Source: Symsagittifera roscoffensis
Lineage: Eukaryota; Xenacoelomorpha; Acoela; Convolutidae
Length of the DNA: 64,000 nt
NCBI RefSeq assembly: GCF_963678635.1
Contig: NC_087068.1
Location: forward strand, 28,274,318-28,338,317
Reading direction: 5' to 3'
Part shown: piece after piece, positions 12,049-22,525 of the stretch
Layout of the letters: every line of letters begins with the position of its first letter
Numbering within the stretch: the stretch's first letter is position 1
Made by a program: the position numbers and the translations under genes
Notes under the pieces: model-generated
The model's input: the letters and a program-made list of their open reading frames with translations, nothing else
Told to the model about the DNA's origin: nothing
Database searches by the model: none

Positions 12049-13521
12049 TTAGATTGTGGAATGAATGTTTTGTAGTGGTTTATTTGTAAGCCGTGATGAT
12101 TCTCTATGTTCTGAATTTTCTAGTTGTTCTTGTGGTAAAATTTTTTCTATCATTTTCCTGTTCTTTCTTTCTTTTTGAGGTATTTTTGGTTCTGGTATTT
12201 TTTGATTGTTTTTAGCTTTGATTTGTGTTTGATTTTCCTGATGAATGTTGTGTTGTTCATCAGTTTCTTTTTCTGTATGTGGGTGATTTTGAAAAACTTT
12301 TAAACCTGTGAAAGAATATAATTGAGTTAATTCGCGTAGTGCGTATTCTTTTGGGTAGTAGGGCAATAGATTGTTACGATGTTGAACAATTTCTTTTTTA
12401 ATTGAATCTGTAAGTTTATACGTCACGTCAGTGGGTTTGGCAATTATTTGGTATGGTCCTTTTCGAAGGGGTTGTAATTTTTTAGAGATTTTTTTTTGCG
12501 TATTAAAGTTAGGTATTAAGACAAATGTTCCAACTTTTAGATCTTTGGCTGGTGTAAAGCGTGAATTAATTTGATCGTTTATGTTTTGCCTTTGTAACAA
12601 TTTCTTTGTTACTTTTTGGTAAATTTCATTGTGTTTTTTATCTCTATTTAAAATCCATTCGGTGTGTGTACCAGAGGCTAATTTAAGAATTTGTGGGTGA
12701 TGAAAATGATCTTCATCATGTGTGTGTAAAGGTAGGTTATAACAAATTGAGTCTTTATTTGGTTGGCAACAACCTTGTGCATTTTTATGAGAATTTGCTG
12801 TAAACATAATTGGTTTACGTGGCTTTTGATTAAAAACCATTTCGTATGGTGACATTCCTAAAGTTGTCGTGATTTGTGAATCGTATTCTAAGGGAAATAG
12901 TTTTACATCTGCTGATCATTCTGTGTATTTTGTATCATTTCCATTTATGATACATCGGAGATATTCTTGTAGTGAACGGTTCATACCTTCGACTAAACCG
13001 TTTGTCCAAGGTGCATGAGATGTACGTGGTTTATGTTTGATGTTATATAAGTCGCGTAGTGTGATGATTTCATTATTTATGAATTCTGTACCGTTGTCTG
13101 TAACTAAGATTTCGGGTAGTCCGAATTTAGCTATCCAATGTTCATAAAGTGTCGTGTAAGCATAATAAGCATTACAATGTGGTACTAAGTTGGGTGCTAC
13201 ATAATGTGTGAATGCGTCAATAATGACCATAACGTAGGAGTTTCCTTCAAAAGATGGTGAAATTGGTCCTTTCGTATCGAATGAAATGCGATGGTTAAAA
13301 TATAAACTTTGTCCTTTAAAATCTTGTTTTTGTGCTATTTGTTTTTGATTTGGATAAGGTTTGTTCAATTGACATATTATACAATCATCGCATAGTACTT
13401 TTATCCAAATTGGTGCATTTGGGAAATAAAAATTTTGTGTAAAGTTTGAGTATGTTTTTTCTGATCCGGAGTGTCCTTCAGTATTTTGTGTATGTGAGAT
13501 GTTAAAAGCTATTAATATCAT
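12049..13521 (-). CDS. pol (IN): Integrase (one in-frame UGA)
   Basis: The frame 13521-12916 holds an HHCC-type zinc region (GHSGSEKTY ... CDDCIICQLNK). The DDE catalytic core follows: Asp in FDTKGPI, Asp in VTDNGTEF and Glu in VEGMNRSLQEYL. The frame is stopped by TGA at 12916-12918 and resumes at once as SADVKLFPLEYD, then MSPYEMVFNQKP from 12855. The C-terminal part contains LKVGTFVLIPNF and LRKGPYQIIAKP, the GPY/F-type domain of gypsy integrases. A highly basic tail ends at 12049. TGA sits where this fold usually has Trp, so it could be a TGG to TGA transition. IN inserts the cDNA copy into host DNA. Confidence 0.9.
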
Positions 13522-14128
13522 ACTTAAAGGAAGACAGGGAACTTTGGAATCATTTAATTGATATTCTTAAAGATCTGTATTTTCATTAATTGTTGTGTTA
13601 TCAAATTTTCGGAAATATCAGAGGAGTGTTTTATTTCCTAAAATCGTGGCATTTGCTTTTACGGGCTAAGTTTTGTATTTGTGCCATGATTTTAAATGTC
13701 TAATTACTGTGTCGAGATTTTGATATTGTTTTAAAAGTTCAAGTGTAACTTTATCTGTTGGGGGGAGAAAAATATTGTCAATTTCTAATTTTGATAGGGG
13801 AATTGTGTCAAGTGGGTCATGGAGATCAAAAACTTGATTTATTGTGCTTTTTGAATCGTTTGTTTGCGGTCCTGATAAATTCATTTTATCGGTTAATATT
13901 TCTTTTTCAATTAATGGAAAAGGTTCTTTTTTATGCGAGTCTTGTTTTATTCTTTTTTGTTGAGTGTTATTTTTTAATAACATTGTGAGTATGGAATTGG
14001 TTTAAAAGTTGATGTGCCTAGTGAATCAACTTCGTAGTGATTATTCTGGCAATCTAAGTAGAGTAAAAAATGTTGTAGGTTATTTATCTGTGATTGATCA
14101 ATATCAGTTTTTACTGCAAATTTGCATT
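13522..14128 (-). CDS. pol: RNase H-integrase linker (several stops)
   Basis: Between the RNase H and the integrase zinc region, the frame 13983-13666 is followed by about 45 codons that still read as protein. These contain TAG, TGA (13618-13620) and TAA before the frame reaches the integrase. A second frame at about 14120-13985 continues the RNase H end after a frameshift. The segment corresponds to the connecting region of gypsy Pol. The density of lesions here is the highest in the element. Confidence 0.6.
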
Positions 14129-15458
14129 CTAGTCGGGTGATGTTTCATCTTTTGCGAGATAAAATTTAATATTTTGTGGTATTTCAACTGTAGTTTTTCT
14201 TGTGAGTAATTCAGGTGGCGTATTTCGACTTAATGTATCTGGTAACGCAAGGTTTTTTCCTGCTGTCCAAACTATATGTAAATTTGGAAATTTCATTAGA
14301 ATTAGTTGAAATCTATAAACTCTATGAATTGGATTTGACTTTTGTGTAAATAGAAATATAATTGGTTTGTGATCTGTGAATAGAACTGTTGGGTGTTTTG
14401 ATTCAAGTATCAAAAATTCATATTCTGTAAGTGTATAAATTATAGCTGTACATTCTCTCATTAGAGTTGAAAGTCGTAGCTCTGCTTGAGTGAGTAATCG
14501 TGAATTTGCTGATATAAGGTTCATTTTATTTGTTCCACTATGTGATAGTAGCAATGCTGCGCCGATGCCAAAATTTGAAGCATCGCACATTGCATAGAAT
14601 GGTTGATTTGGATCTGGAATTGTGTTTGAAATTTGTTCAGTTAAAAGTTTTTTAATTTCTTCAAATCGTGTTTGATGTTCAGTGGTCCATTCAAAAATAT
14701 TTTGTTGTCTGAGGATATTATAGAAGGGTCTTAAATACAATTGCATTTTGTAAACATATTTACTTGAGAAATTTAATATTCCAAGGAATTCTTGGATTTT
14801 CTTTTTATTTGTGGGTGGCTGAAGTTTTTGATAGGCATCAATGCGTGATTTTAATGGAGAGATAGTTTCTCGTTCTATATTATGTCCTAAAAATTTAACG
14901 CGTGTTAGAAAGAAGTGTGATTTATTGGGAGCTGCCTTCAGATTTTCGTTCTGAAGTATTTTATGATACTGTTCTAAAACTGTAAACATTTCTTCTTTGG
15001 TTTGTGATTGCATAAAAACATCATCTAAGTATGTGATTGCATTTTTCTTGAGTATTAGTGGTCTAAAAATTTTACTCATAAAAGCTGAAAAAGCTGCTGG
15101 TCCTATGGATATTCCATAGAATCAGCGATTAAATTCATATTGTTGATTTCCAATAACAAATTGTGTTAAACGTCGTGATTGTTCATCTAGTGGCATTTGA
15201 TTACAAGCACTATTCATATCTGCGGTTGTGAAATATTTACCATTTATCTTTGTTAAGATAACTTGTATGGGTTCAATAAGCCAATTGTATTTTGATTCGT
15301 CAATTAGTGAATTGAGGTATCTAGCGTCTAAAACTATTTTTACTGATTCACTTTTTGCTAGAATGATAACAAGGTTGATAAAAGCGTTACCTTTTGGTTG
15401 TTCTTCCTTATTTACTGGTGAGATAATTTCGTTTGTTCTAAAATGTCAAGTAATCTGT
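14129..15458 (-). CDS. pol (RT-RH): Reverse transcriptase and RNase H (one UGA)
   Basis: The upstream part (15458-15080) contains KGNAFINLVIILAKS, IVLDARYLNSLID and FTTADMNSACNQMPLDE, the fingers and palm blocks of gypsy RT with the first catalytic Asp. A TGA at 15122-15124 interrupts it just before FYGISIGPAAFSAFM. The frame from 15079 holds the catalytic ITYLDDVF (YxDD), then VKFLGHNI and the thumb. RNase H follows with CDASNFGIGAALL, RECTAIIYTL, LFTDHKPIIFLF and ALPDTLSR, supplying the D-E-D-D residues. It copies the RNA genome to DNA and removes the RNA strand. Order and motifs fix this as Ty3/gypsy rather than copia or BEL. Confidence 0.93.
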
Positions 15459-15944
15459 TTACCTTGTCATGTAAGTGAATCGGTACTTTACTGGCTCTTT
15501 GTTTTTTGAAAACTGCGTCGGTTTTAACGGGAGGTAGAGTGATGAAATAATTTTCCCAACGTCAAATTTTGATGTTGGGTAGACTGTTGAATATTTCAAC
15601 AGCTGTTTTGCTAATTTATCAAATTCAATTTGTGTAATTTGTGAATGTTCAAAATTAAACATTGTTAAAAATTTTTGTTGTTCTTTTGTGTAATTTGTTA
15701 TATTGAATGTTGGTTTAAAATATGGTGTTTTTGTGAAGTAATCTGTGTTTCTTTTTTCATTACTTATTATATTATTTATGGATAATTCTTCGTCAAGAAT
15801 TGTTGATTGGCCAATATCTAATAATTGGAGTATATTATTAACGCGGTAGGCTACTTCATTTATAGGTGAAATTGTAGCATTTTTTTCACAATATCCTAAC
15901 AGTCCTAAGGGTAATGTTACTTGATATGGTGTATTATTATACAC
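15459..15944 (-). CDS. pol: Protease-RT connector and RT N-terminus
   Basis: A 161-codon frame contains ISPINEVAYRVNNILQLLD and then KYSTVYPTSKFDVGKI. The latter precedes LPLKPTQF, the usual 'i.T....p' entrance to gypsy RT. The frame ends in a short shift at about 15460-15480, after which VPIHLHDKVNRLLDILE continues into the RT core. Two nearby single-base shifts are needed to reach the next frame. Confidence 0.7.
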   Translation of the reverse strand: MYNNTPYQVTLPLGLLGYCEKNATISPINEVAYRVNNILQLLDIGQSTILDEELSINNIISNEKRNTDYFTKTPYFKPTFNITNYTKEQQKFLTMFNFEHSQITQIEFDKLAKQLLKYSTVYPTSKFDVGKIISSLYLPLKPTQFSKNKEPVKYRFTYMTR

Positions 15945-15993
15945 GTGTAATGAAATGATGTCGGAATTTGTGTTTTTCGAATATTTTATGGAT

Positions 15994-17310
15994 GAGATCG
16001 TAATTTGAAAAATTTGTGGATAGGTTTAAATTCGAACATGAAAAGTTGTTGTTTATTTTGACTTTTCTTATACTGGTGATTTTGTTTTATTGAAAAATTA
16101 TATATATTTCCTGATAGTGGCTTCAGGTGTTTTCGTTGTTGATTGTAAATGGGGTAAAATTTTGAAAAAAATGGTGGTTGTTTGTTTAATCTTTGGAAGA
16201 ATGTTAGGGCTGTATTTTTTGTTTTTGTGTATTTATCTTTGATATGGATCTTACTATTTAAGATGTTTATTGTTGCTATATATTTAGATATAAATGGTAT
16301 TCCAATGATATTGTGTTTAATATCAGTAATATGAAATATTTGTTAAATGGTTTGTTTAAAATTTTGTTTTGTTCCATTGTTCTCGTGGGAAGAAGGAATA
16401 ATTGGGTTTTTCCATAATTTACTAATGTTGATCCTTGTGCTGTTCCTAATTTACTAGAGGTTTCAAGAGGTGCTATGTTTGTATGCAATGTTTTGATTTC
16501 ATTCCATGTGGGAATATTAATTATATTTGATTCTGCTCCTGAGTCAATTAAAAAATCAATTTCAAGATCTGGTGGTTGAAATTCTTTGTTTCTTGGACTT
16601 TCTAAGAGAAATGGAATTGTCCAAATTTTTTCTCTTGGTTGTTCTTTTTGTATATTTTGATAAATATGTTTTGTGTTTGAGCATTGTGTTTCGTCTTTTT
16701 TATCGGGTTTAATTACCGTGTTAATTCCGTTTACTTCTTGTGTAGTTTGTGTATTATCAATGGGTCCAATATAGTAATAGTGAAGGAGTTCCAAATGATT
16801 TTCATATATATGTGAAGTAAAAGGTTGTTTATATATGATAGGTTCATAGTCGTTTTCGACTGTTATCATATTTACAGAGATGGTATTATCCGTATCATTA
16901 TCCGTATTATCCGTATCTGATGATTCACAATTTATATGATTTAGTTGTAATTCGTTACTTCCTGTGTCATCAATACCTGGGGGGTCTGAAGTTGTTTCTT
17001 CATTTGTCTGCACTTGATTAATGTGTCTTTGATGTTTTGGTGTGCTACTTCTGTATAGATGTTTAGAATCAGGATAGCGGTTATTATTCCTATGTGCTGA
17101 CTGAGAATAATTTCTGTATCGATTATTGTAACTTGAGTTTCGATTTTGTGAATTATTTCGTGATCTGTTATGATAATTATCGTTTGATCTGTGATAGTTT
17201 GATCTATTATATGAATTATTCCTTAATCTATTGTTCGGGTAATTCTGATTTCGATTGTTTGAATTACTTCTATTTCTATTATGTGAATAGTTTCTATTTC
17301 TGTTGTATGA
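15994..17310 (-). CDS. pol (PR): Asn/Arg-rich tract and retropepsin protease
   Basis: In the same frame as the upstream nucleocapsid, but beyond a TGA at 17311-17313, the sequence stays open to 16276. The first 90 codons are almost only Asn, Arg, Ser and Tyr (SYNRNRNYSHNRNRSN). An acidic linker follows, then FLIDSGAESNIINIP, which carries the retropepsin active-site D-S-G-A. The expected downstream strand (IIGIPFISKYIA) is found only after a frameshift near 16340, and that frame runs on to a TAA near 15993. The protease would cleave Gag and Pol. This copy would be truncated as written. Confidence 0.8.
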
Positions 17311-17910
17311 TCAGTTTCGTGATTGATTATTGGAATAGTGTCTATTCCTTGGGTTTGATTGGGAACTGGATCCAGAAACAAATTCTGTTGTATTGGAATT
17401 CGATCGTGAATAGTTATTTTGGTTATTTTGGCTATTCGATCGGTTATATCTATTTTGTGAGAAATTTCGTGTATTTCCTCGTTCGGGTGATCTACCTCTG
17501 TAGCTTGAGTTATATGATGATTGATTCCTTGTGTAATTTGAGTTGCTCGGAAGTGGTTTTCCTGAACTGTTATTACTATGTATATTTTTGTTTGGTAGAT
17601 TTTGGTCTTTTTTCATGTATTGATAGAATGATTTGTTTGGTTCTTTGTGCTTTTGAGGTTTATTTTGATTGTCTTGTTGTTTTTGTCTACATTCGCAAAT
17701 ACTGTGTCCGTATCGTCGGCAATAATTACACCATTTTTTGAAAGATGGTTTGCCTTTAAAGTTTGGATGTTTTTCGTAGATATTTAGTATTTCAGTGATT
17801 TTTTCAATCAGGTCTGTGTCTGATTCTTGTATGTTATTTATATGTGTAGTATTTGTTTCAATTCGATTAACATATTGTAGTTTTAGATTTTCTGTTTCCT
17901 CGAGTTTCAT
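17311..17910 (-). CDS. gag (NC): Gag nucleocapsid with CCHC zinc knuckle
   Basis: The frame starts near MKLEETENLKLQ and contains WCNYCRRYGHSICEC, a CX2CX4HX4C zinc knuckle that binds genomic RNA. It is followed by a low-complexity region rich in Asn, Ser, Arg, Tyr and Gly (SRGRSPERG; QNRYNRSNSQNNQ). It ends in a single TGA at 17311-17313 and the same frame continues into protease. That arrangement is used by some retroelements for readthrough, but a disabling mutation is equally possible. The upstream capsid frame ends at 17933 in another phase, so a frameshift separates capsid from nucleocapsid. Confidence 0.85.
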   Translation of the reverse strand: MKLEETENLKLQYVNRIETNTTHINNIQESDTDLIEKITEILNIYEKHPNFKGKPSFKKWCNYCRRYGHSICECRQKQQDNQNKPQKHKEPNKSFYQYMKKDQNLPNKNIHSNNSSGKPLPSNSNYTRNQSSYNSSYRGRSPERGNTRNFSQNRYNRSNSQNNQNNYSRSNSNTTEFVSGSSSQSNPRNRHYSNNQSRN

Positions 17911-17932
17911 TGTGATTTCTGCTTGTTCTAAG

Positions 17933-19018
17933 TTATCTACTGATTTTCCTTAATTGAGCTGTTAAGATCATCATTAAAATTTCTGTCATTTTTGTGTTTT
18001 TGTAATCATGTGTATTAAGTGAATATGCTTTTCGAACTAGTGTTTCGATTCGTACTGCTAATTGTTTAATTGTTTCATTTGGTAATCTGCGGATTTCGTT
18101 GCATAGTATTTTTTGATGTTGTTTGTTTCTTTCAGAATCAAACATTTTTGAAAATTCTTGTGTGAATCTTTTCCAGTCTGATTTTATTTCTATGGGTAAT
18201 ACTGAAAACCATTTTTGAGCTGCACCATCTAGGGTTGTTTGTATTAATGCTGTGCGTCTATGTATCCAATTTTGATGTAGTGGCGTATTAATTGGTTCGG
18301 GTCCTATATTTAAAATTAAATTTGCTGTTACTGCATTTAGATAATCTTCTACAGAATATTCAGGGTCTGTTCCTGTGAATACCATTAATGGTTTATTCGA
18401 TAATTTTGATGATCCGCTTATGAGGTATGGATTCATAGTCATCTGTAGTGATTCTGCGGCATTTGGCATTTGTGAAAAATTTGAAAGTTGATTTTTTGTG
18501 ATTTCATGTTGCTGAAGGTAATATGGAAGCAGTATTTCGTTTTGCATTTGTGTTGGTTGATAAGAATGCATTAACATTGGGTTTTGTGGTTGTATTGGTT
18601 GAAAAGATTGTGTGTTAAATGAGTTTTGTATATGCATTTGTTGTGGATTTTGTGTATCTGTTGGGTACTGTGGGTAAATTTTCATATTTTGAGATGGTTG
18701 AGATTGTCGCGGTCTCTGCGTGCGATATTCTTTAGTATATGGTGCAAAAATATCTGGTTGATGATAATCATCATCATCAGACGATAAATAGTTTGTGTTG
18801 TATGGTGTATGTTTTTTATTTTTATTTTGTTGAAAAAATGGGTAATTTTCAGTACAATACTCTGTAGGTTGTGGATTTTCTGGAAAATTTACTGAATTGG
18901 TCGATGTTTTTGGGAGATTCCAATAATGGGAACATACGTGATTTAAATTTTGTGCATTTTTTTCGGGGAGGTTGATTTGTTTTTGTTTGGTGAGCATAAT
19001 TATAATTGTGTTCTGCAA
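17933..19018 (-). CDS. gag (CA): Gag capsid, pol-proximal copy
   Basis: A 361-codon frame opens with a Gln/Pro/Asn/Met-rich linker (QPIQPQNPMLMHSYQPTQ). It then shows the retrotransposon Gag core: VFTGTDPEYSVEDYLNAV, AAQKWFSVLPIEIKSDWKRF and ETIKQLAVRIETLVRKAY. This helical domain forms the particle shell. It is nearly identical to the frame at 19873-20959 because the region is duplicated. Unlike the other copy, the linker here is uninterrupted (six A residues rather than seven at the homopolymer near 18833). Confidence 0.85.
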   Translation of the reverse strand: MQNTIIIMLTKQKQINLPEKNAQNLNHVCSHYWNLPKTSTNSVNFPENPQPTEYCTENYPFFQQNKNKKHTPYNTNYLSSDDDDYHQPDIFAPYTKEYRTQRPRQSQPSQNMKIYPQYPTDTQNPQQMHIQNSFNTQSFQPIQPQNPMLMHSYQPTQMQNEILLPYYLQQHEITKNQLSNFSQMPNAAESLQMTMNPYLISGSSKLSNKPLMVFTGTDPEYSVEDYLNAVTANLILNIGPEPINTPLHQNWIHRRTALIQTTLDGAAQKWFSVLPIEIKSDWKRFTQEFSKMFDSERNKQHQKILCNEIRRLPNETIKQLAVRIETLVRKAYSLNTHDYKNTKMTEILMMILTAQLRKISR

Positions 19019-19850
19019 AAAAATTTCTTGTGAACGGTTTTCGTGTTTTTGACGGTATTGTCATTGGTCTATATGTTTGATAGTCCATATGTGAATATTT
19101 TGGAGCAACCGAAGGTTTAACTGTTGATTGTAAGGTTACCTGTGTTAGTGATGTATTTGTATTTCTTGGTGTTGTCAGATTAGGGTGTATTGGTGAAATA
19201 CTTTGTTGTGTAGTTGTTGCTGTTGTTTGGACGATTTCTTCATTTATGAAGTGTGATGGTGTTTGAATATCTTGTTGTGTAAGATTTCTGGTTCCATTGA
19301 GATTTTCATTATGTATGACTGTTGAATTTAAGCTGTTATTTCGTGTTTCAGGTAAAAATGTATTATAATTTAATGGTGTTGCGTCAATGGTTAATGGTAT
19401 TACTTTTACATAATCTCTGTGCAAAAATATTGTACTTATTGCTTGACTCGAGATATCTTGTGGAATATTCAGAAATACTGGATGAGACCAGTCAGGGTCC
19501 CAAACGTAATCTGATTGTTCTGAAAGAACAGTGTCATCATTGGTATTTTGAGGTCTGAAATTTTTTCTTGCTTGTGAAATTAAATCTAAATTGTGGGTGA
19601 AATAATCAATTATAAACCATGCTAAGATCTTTTGTAAACCATGTTTAGTGTTTTGTGAAACATCTTCTTTAGTAAAATTTTCGCAAATTGTATGTAGAAA
19701 TGTTGAAAATACTGTGATTTCATTTCGTACTTTTGTATGTTTTGATGTTTCGGTTGGTGATATACTTTGTATGTTATTTATATGTGTAGTATTTGTTTCA
19801 ATTCGATTAACATATTGTAGTTTTAGATTTTCTGTTTCCTCGAGTTTCAT
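18849..19850 (-). CDS. gag: Gag N-terminal (matrix-like) region, duplicated copy
   Basis: This 333-codon frame starts with a chimeric junction. Its first 28 codons are the start of the nucleocapsid frame (MKLEETENLKLQYVNRIE). It then switches to SISPTETSKHTKVRNEI of the matrix-like region. That switch is the breakpoint of the 1.94-kb tandem duplication. The rest matches 20790-21710 and ends in a Ser/Thr/Pro-rich region, overlapping the capsid frame in a different phase as in the other copy. It is unlikely to be translated as such. Confidence 0.7.
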   Translation of the reverse strand: MKLEETENLKLQYVNRIETNTTHINNIQSISPTETSKHTKVRNEITVFSTFLHTICENFTKEDVSQNTKHGLQKILAWFIIDYFTHNLDLISQARKNFRPQNTNDDTVLSEQSDYVWDPDWSHPVFLNIPQDISSQAISTIFLHRDYVKVIPLTIDATPLNYNTFLPETRNNSLNSTVIHNENLNGTRNLTQQDIQTPSHFINEEIVQTTATTTQQSISPIHPNLTTPRNTNTSLTQVTLQSTVKPSVAPKYSHMDYQTYRPMTIPSKTRKPFTRNFFAEHNYNYAHQTKTNQPPRKKCTKFKSRMFPLLESPKNIDQFSKFSRKSTTYRVLY

Positions 19851-19872
19851 TGTGATTTCTGCTTGTTCTAAG

Positions 19873-20959
19873 TTATCTACTGATTTTCCTTAATTGAGCT
19901 GTTAAGATCATCATTAAAATTTCTGTCATTTTTGTGTTTTTGTAATCATGTGTATTAAGTGAATATGCTTTTCGAACTAGTGTTTCGATTCGTACTGCTA
20001 ATTGTTTAATTGTTTCATTTGGTAATCTGCGGATTTCGTTGCATAGTATTCTTTGATGTTGTTTGTTTCTTTCAGAATCAAACATTTTTGAAAATTCTTG
20101 TGTGAATCTTTTCCAGTCTGATTTTATTTCTATGGGTAATACTGAAAACCATTTTTGAGCTGCACCATCTAGGGTTGTTTGTATTAATGCTGTGCGTCTA
20201 TGTATCCAATTTTGATGTAGTGGCGTATTAATTGGTTCGGGTCCTATATTTAAAATTAAATTTGCTGTTACTGCATTTAGATAATCTTCTACAGAATATT
20301 CAGGGTCTGTTCCTGTGAATACCATTAATGGTTTATTCGATAATTTTGATGATCCGCCCATGAGGTATGGATTCATAGTCATCTGTAGTGATTCTGCGGC
20401 ATTTGGCATTTGTGAAAAATTTGAAAGTTGATTTTTTGTGATTTCATGTTGCTGAAGGTAATATGGAAGCTTTATTTCATTTTGCATTTGTGTTGGTTGA
20501 TAAGAATGCATTAACATTGGGTTTTGTGGTTGTATTGGTTGAAAAGATTGTGTGTTAAATGGGTTTTGTATATGCATTTGTTGTGGATTTTGTGTATCTG
20601 TTGGGTACTGTGGGTAAATTTTCATATTTTGAGATGGTTGAGATTGTCGCGGTCTCTGCGTGCGATATTCTTTAGTATATGGTGCAAAAATATCTGGTTG
20701 ATGATAATCATCATCATCAGACGATAAATAGTTTGTGTTGTATGGTGTATGTTTTTTATTTTTATTTTGTTGAAAAAAATGGGTAATTTTCAGTACAATA
20801 CTCTGTAGGTTGTGGATTTTCTGGAAAATTTACTGAATTGGTCGATGTTTTTGGGAGATTCCAATAATGGGAACATACGTGATTTAAATTTTGTGCATTT
20901 TTTTCGGGGAGGTTGATTTGTTTTTGTTTGGTGAGCATAATTATAATTGTGTTCTGCAA
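19873..20959 (-). CDS. gag (CA): Gag capsid, leader-proximal copy (1-bp frameshift)
   Basis: This region holds the same capsid core as 17933-19018. An extra A in the homopolymer near 20773 splits it into a short frame (20959-20762) and the 250-codon frame 20625-19873. A few substitutions distinguish the copies, for example MGGSSK here against ISGSSK in the other. The frame shift relative to the preceding matrix-like frame (overlap 20790-20959) is shared by both copies. It therefore predates the duplication and could be a programmed frameshift or a fixed lesion. Confidence 0.8.
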
Positions 20960-21926
20960 AAAAATTTCTTGTGAACGGTTTTCGTGTTTTTGACGGTATT
21001 GTCATTGGTCTATATGTTTGATAGTCCATATGTGAATATTTTGGAGCAACCGAAGGTTTAACTGTTGATTGTAAGGTTACCTGTGTTAGTGATGTATTTG
21101 TATTTCTTGGTGTTGTCAGATTAGGGTGTATTGGTGAAATACTTTGTTGTGTAGTTGTTGCTGTTGTTTGGACGATTTCTTCATTTATGAAGTGTGATGG
21201 TGTTTGAATATCTTGTTGTGTAAGATTTCTGGTTCCATTGAGATTTTCATTATGTATGACTGTTGAATTTAAGCTGTTATTTCGTGTTTCAGGTAAAAAT
21301 GTATTATAATTTAATGGTGTTGCGTCAATGGTTAATGGTATTACTTTTACATAATCTCTGTGCAAAAATATTGTACTTATTGCTTGACTCGAGATATCTT
21401 GTGGAATATTCAGAAATACTGGATGAGACCAGTCAGGGTCCCAAACGTAATCTGATTGTTCTGAAAGAACAGTGTCATCATTGGTATTTTGAGGTCTGAA
21501 ATTTTTTCTTGCTTGTGAAATTAAATCTAAATTGTGGGTGAAATAATCAATTATAAACCATGCTAAGATCTTTTGTAAATCATGTTTAGTGTTTTGTGAA
21601 ACATCTTCTTTAGTAAAATTTTCGCAAATTGTATGTAGAAATGTTGAAAATACTGTGATTTCATTTCGTACTTTTGTATGTTTTGATGTTTCGGTTGGTG
21701 ATATACTTTGAACTTCTGTTTTTTCTAATATAGATATATAACTATATATTACTGCAAAAACTTCGTTAGTGGATATGGAGTTTGCTCTTTGTGAGTTATG
21801 ATATTGTATGCTTTTGATATATTCTATGAATACTTTTGAAAATTCTAGTTCAATGTCGTCTGTTTGAATTACATATTTACGATGGGCTGTATTTGGTGTG
21901 CTGAAGTCTAATGGTGTAGATTCCAT
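20790..21926 (-). CDS. gag: Gag matrix-like region, leader-proximal copy
   Basis: A 378-codon frame from MESTPLDFSTPNTAHRK has a helical, charged N-terminal half (VFIEYIKSIQYHNSQRAN; FSTFLHTICENFTKEDV). A Thr/Gln/Asn-rich C-terminal half follows. No myristoylation signal is present at the start. It overlaps the preceding 90-codon frame (21877-22149) in another phase and is followed by the capsid in a third phase. No domain is recognised by sequence; the role is assigned from its place before capsid. Confidence 0.65.
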   Translation of the reverse strand: MESTPLDFSTPNTAHRKYVIQTDDIELEFSKVFIEYIKSIQYHNSQRANSISTNEVFAVIYSYISILEKTEVQSISPTETSKHTKVRNEITVFSTFLHTICENFTKEDVSQNTKHDLQKILAWFIIDYFTHNLDLISQARKNFRPQNTNDDTVLSEQSDYVWDPDWSHPVFLNIPQDISSQAISTIFLHRDYVKVIPLTIDATPLNYNTFLPETRNNSLNSTVIHNENLNGTRNLTQQDIQTPSHFINEEIVQTTATTTQQSISPIHPNLTTPRNTNTSLTQVTLQSTVKPSVAPKYSHMDYQTYRPMTIPSKTRKPFTRNFFAEHNYNYAHQTKTNQPPRKKCTKFKSRMFPLLESPKNIDQFSKFSRKSTTYRVLY

Positions 21927-22149
21927 ATTGTTGTGTTAGATTACATATGTCTTTCAAATAATGTTCAATAATTTGTCTTTTGATTTTTACATCTGGGAAT
22001 TCTGCTTTGCATGGGCTGATTTCTGGTTCAAACAAATTTACGAGCAAGTTCTTACAAAATCGTGTTTGTCCTCTATCATCGAGTGAATCTATAAGAAAAG
22101 GAAAAACTGCTTCTTCATCTGGACTTTCGTCACTTTGAGTGTGGCTCAT
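21877..22149 (-). CDS. gag: First gag frame (90 codons)
   Basis: It starts at ATG (22149), directly after a stop in the same frame, and reads MSHTQSDESPDEEAVFPF, then a helical segment (FCKNLLVNLFEPEISPC). It ends in a different phase from the long frame at 21926, which opens inside it. The two probably belong to one Gag N-terminus joined by ribosomal shift or separated by mutation. Confidence 0.6.
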   Translation of the reverse strand: MSHTQSDESPDEEAVFPFLIDSLDDRGQTRFCKNLLVNLFEPEISPCKAEFPDVKIKRQIIEHYLKDICNLTQQYGIYTIRLQHTKYSPS

Positions 22150-22525
22150 TTTTTCGTTTGATGACTGTTAATATATAACTATCAATGTGCCTAATTGGTT
22201 GATTCCAATTATACAAGTGTACTGGTTTGTGTTTATATTGCTTTTTTATTCTTCTTTTTCCTCTTTTTGATGAATTTGAAGTTGTTTCTGAGTCGGAAAA
22301 ATATAATTGATCATGAATGGGACAATTTTTATCTATTGATTCTTTTGATTTGTATAGTTCGTCTAAACTGTTGGCTTCTGATTCAGAAAATGCGTTTCTA
22401 TTTTTTGAAAATCTTTTTCGCGTGATTTGTTTTTGTTTGTTTATAATTTTTCTTTTTTTTGTTTGTCGTTTCGTTCGAATGTATCCAACTGTTTGTGTAT
22501 GTGGAGTGATTACAAGATCGTATTT
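22130..22525 (-). CDS. 131-codon open frame without ATG, basic, upstream of gag
   Basis: Between a TAA at 22526-22528 and a TGA at 22130-22132 one minus-strand frame is fully open but contains no Met codon. It reads as real protein: a very basic part (IRTKRQTKKRKIINKQKQ), an acidic Ser-rich part (SESEANSLDELYKSKES), a second basic cluster (SSKRGKRRIKKQYKHK) and VHLYNWNQPIRHIDSY. It overlaps the start of gag by about 20 bases. The clusters look like nuclear-localisation or RNA-binding stretches. Its start must come from splicing, a non-AUG codon or a frameshift. The family is unknown. Confidence 0.5.
   Translation of the reverse strand, partial: KYDLVITPHTQTVGYIRTKRQTKKRKIINKQKQITRKRFSKNRNAFSESEANSLDELYKSKESIDKNCPIHDQLYFSDSETTSNSSKRGKRRIKKQYKHKPVHLYNWNQPIRHIDSYILTVIKRKNEPHSK

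Larger units (their letters stand above)
17829..21710. repeat. 1.94-kb direct tandem duplication inside gag
   Basis: Two adjacent copies, about 17829-19769 and 19770-21710, are offset by 1940-1941 bp. They differ at only about ten positions, including one homopolymer insertion near 20773. They span the matrix-like region, the capsid and the first codons of nucleocapsid. The identity, about 99.5%, is higher than that of the two LTRs (about 97%). Confidence 0.9.
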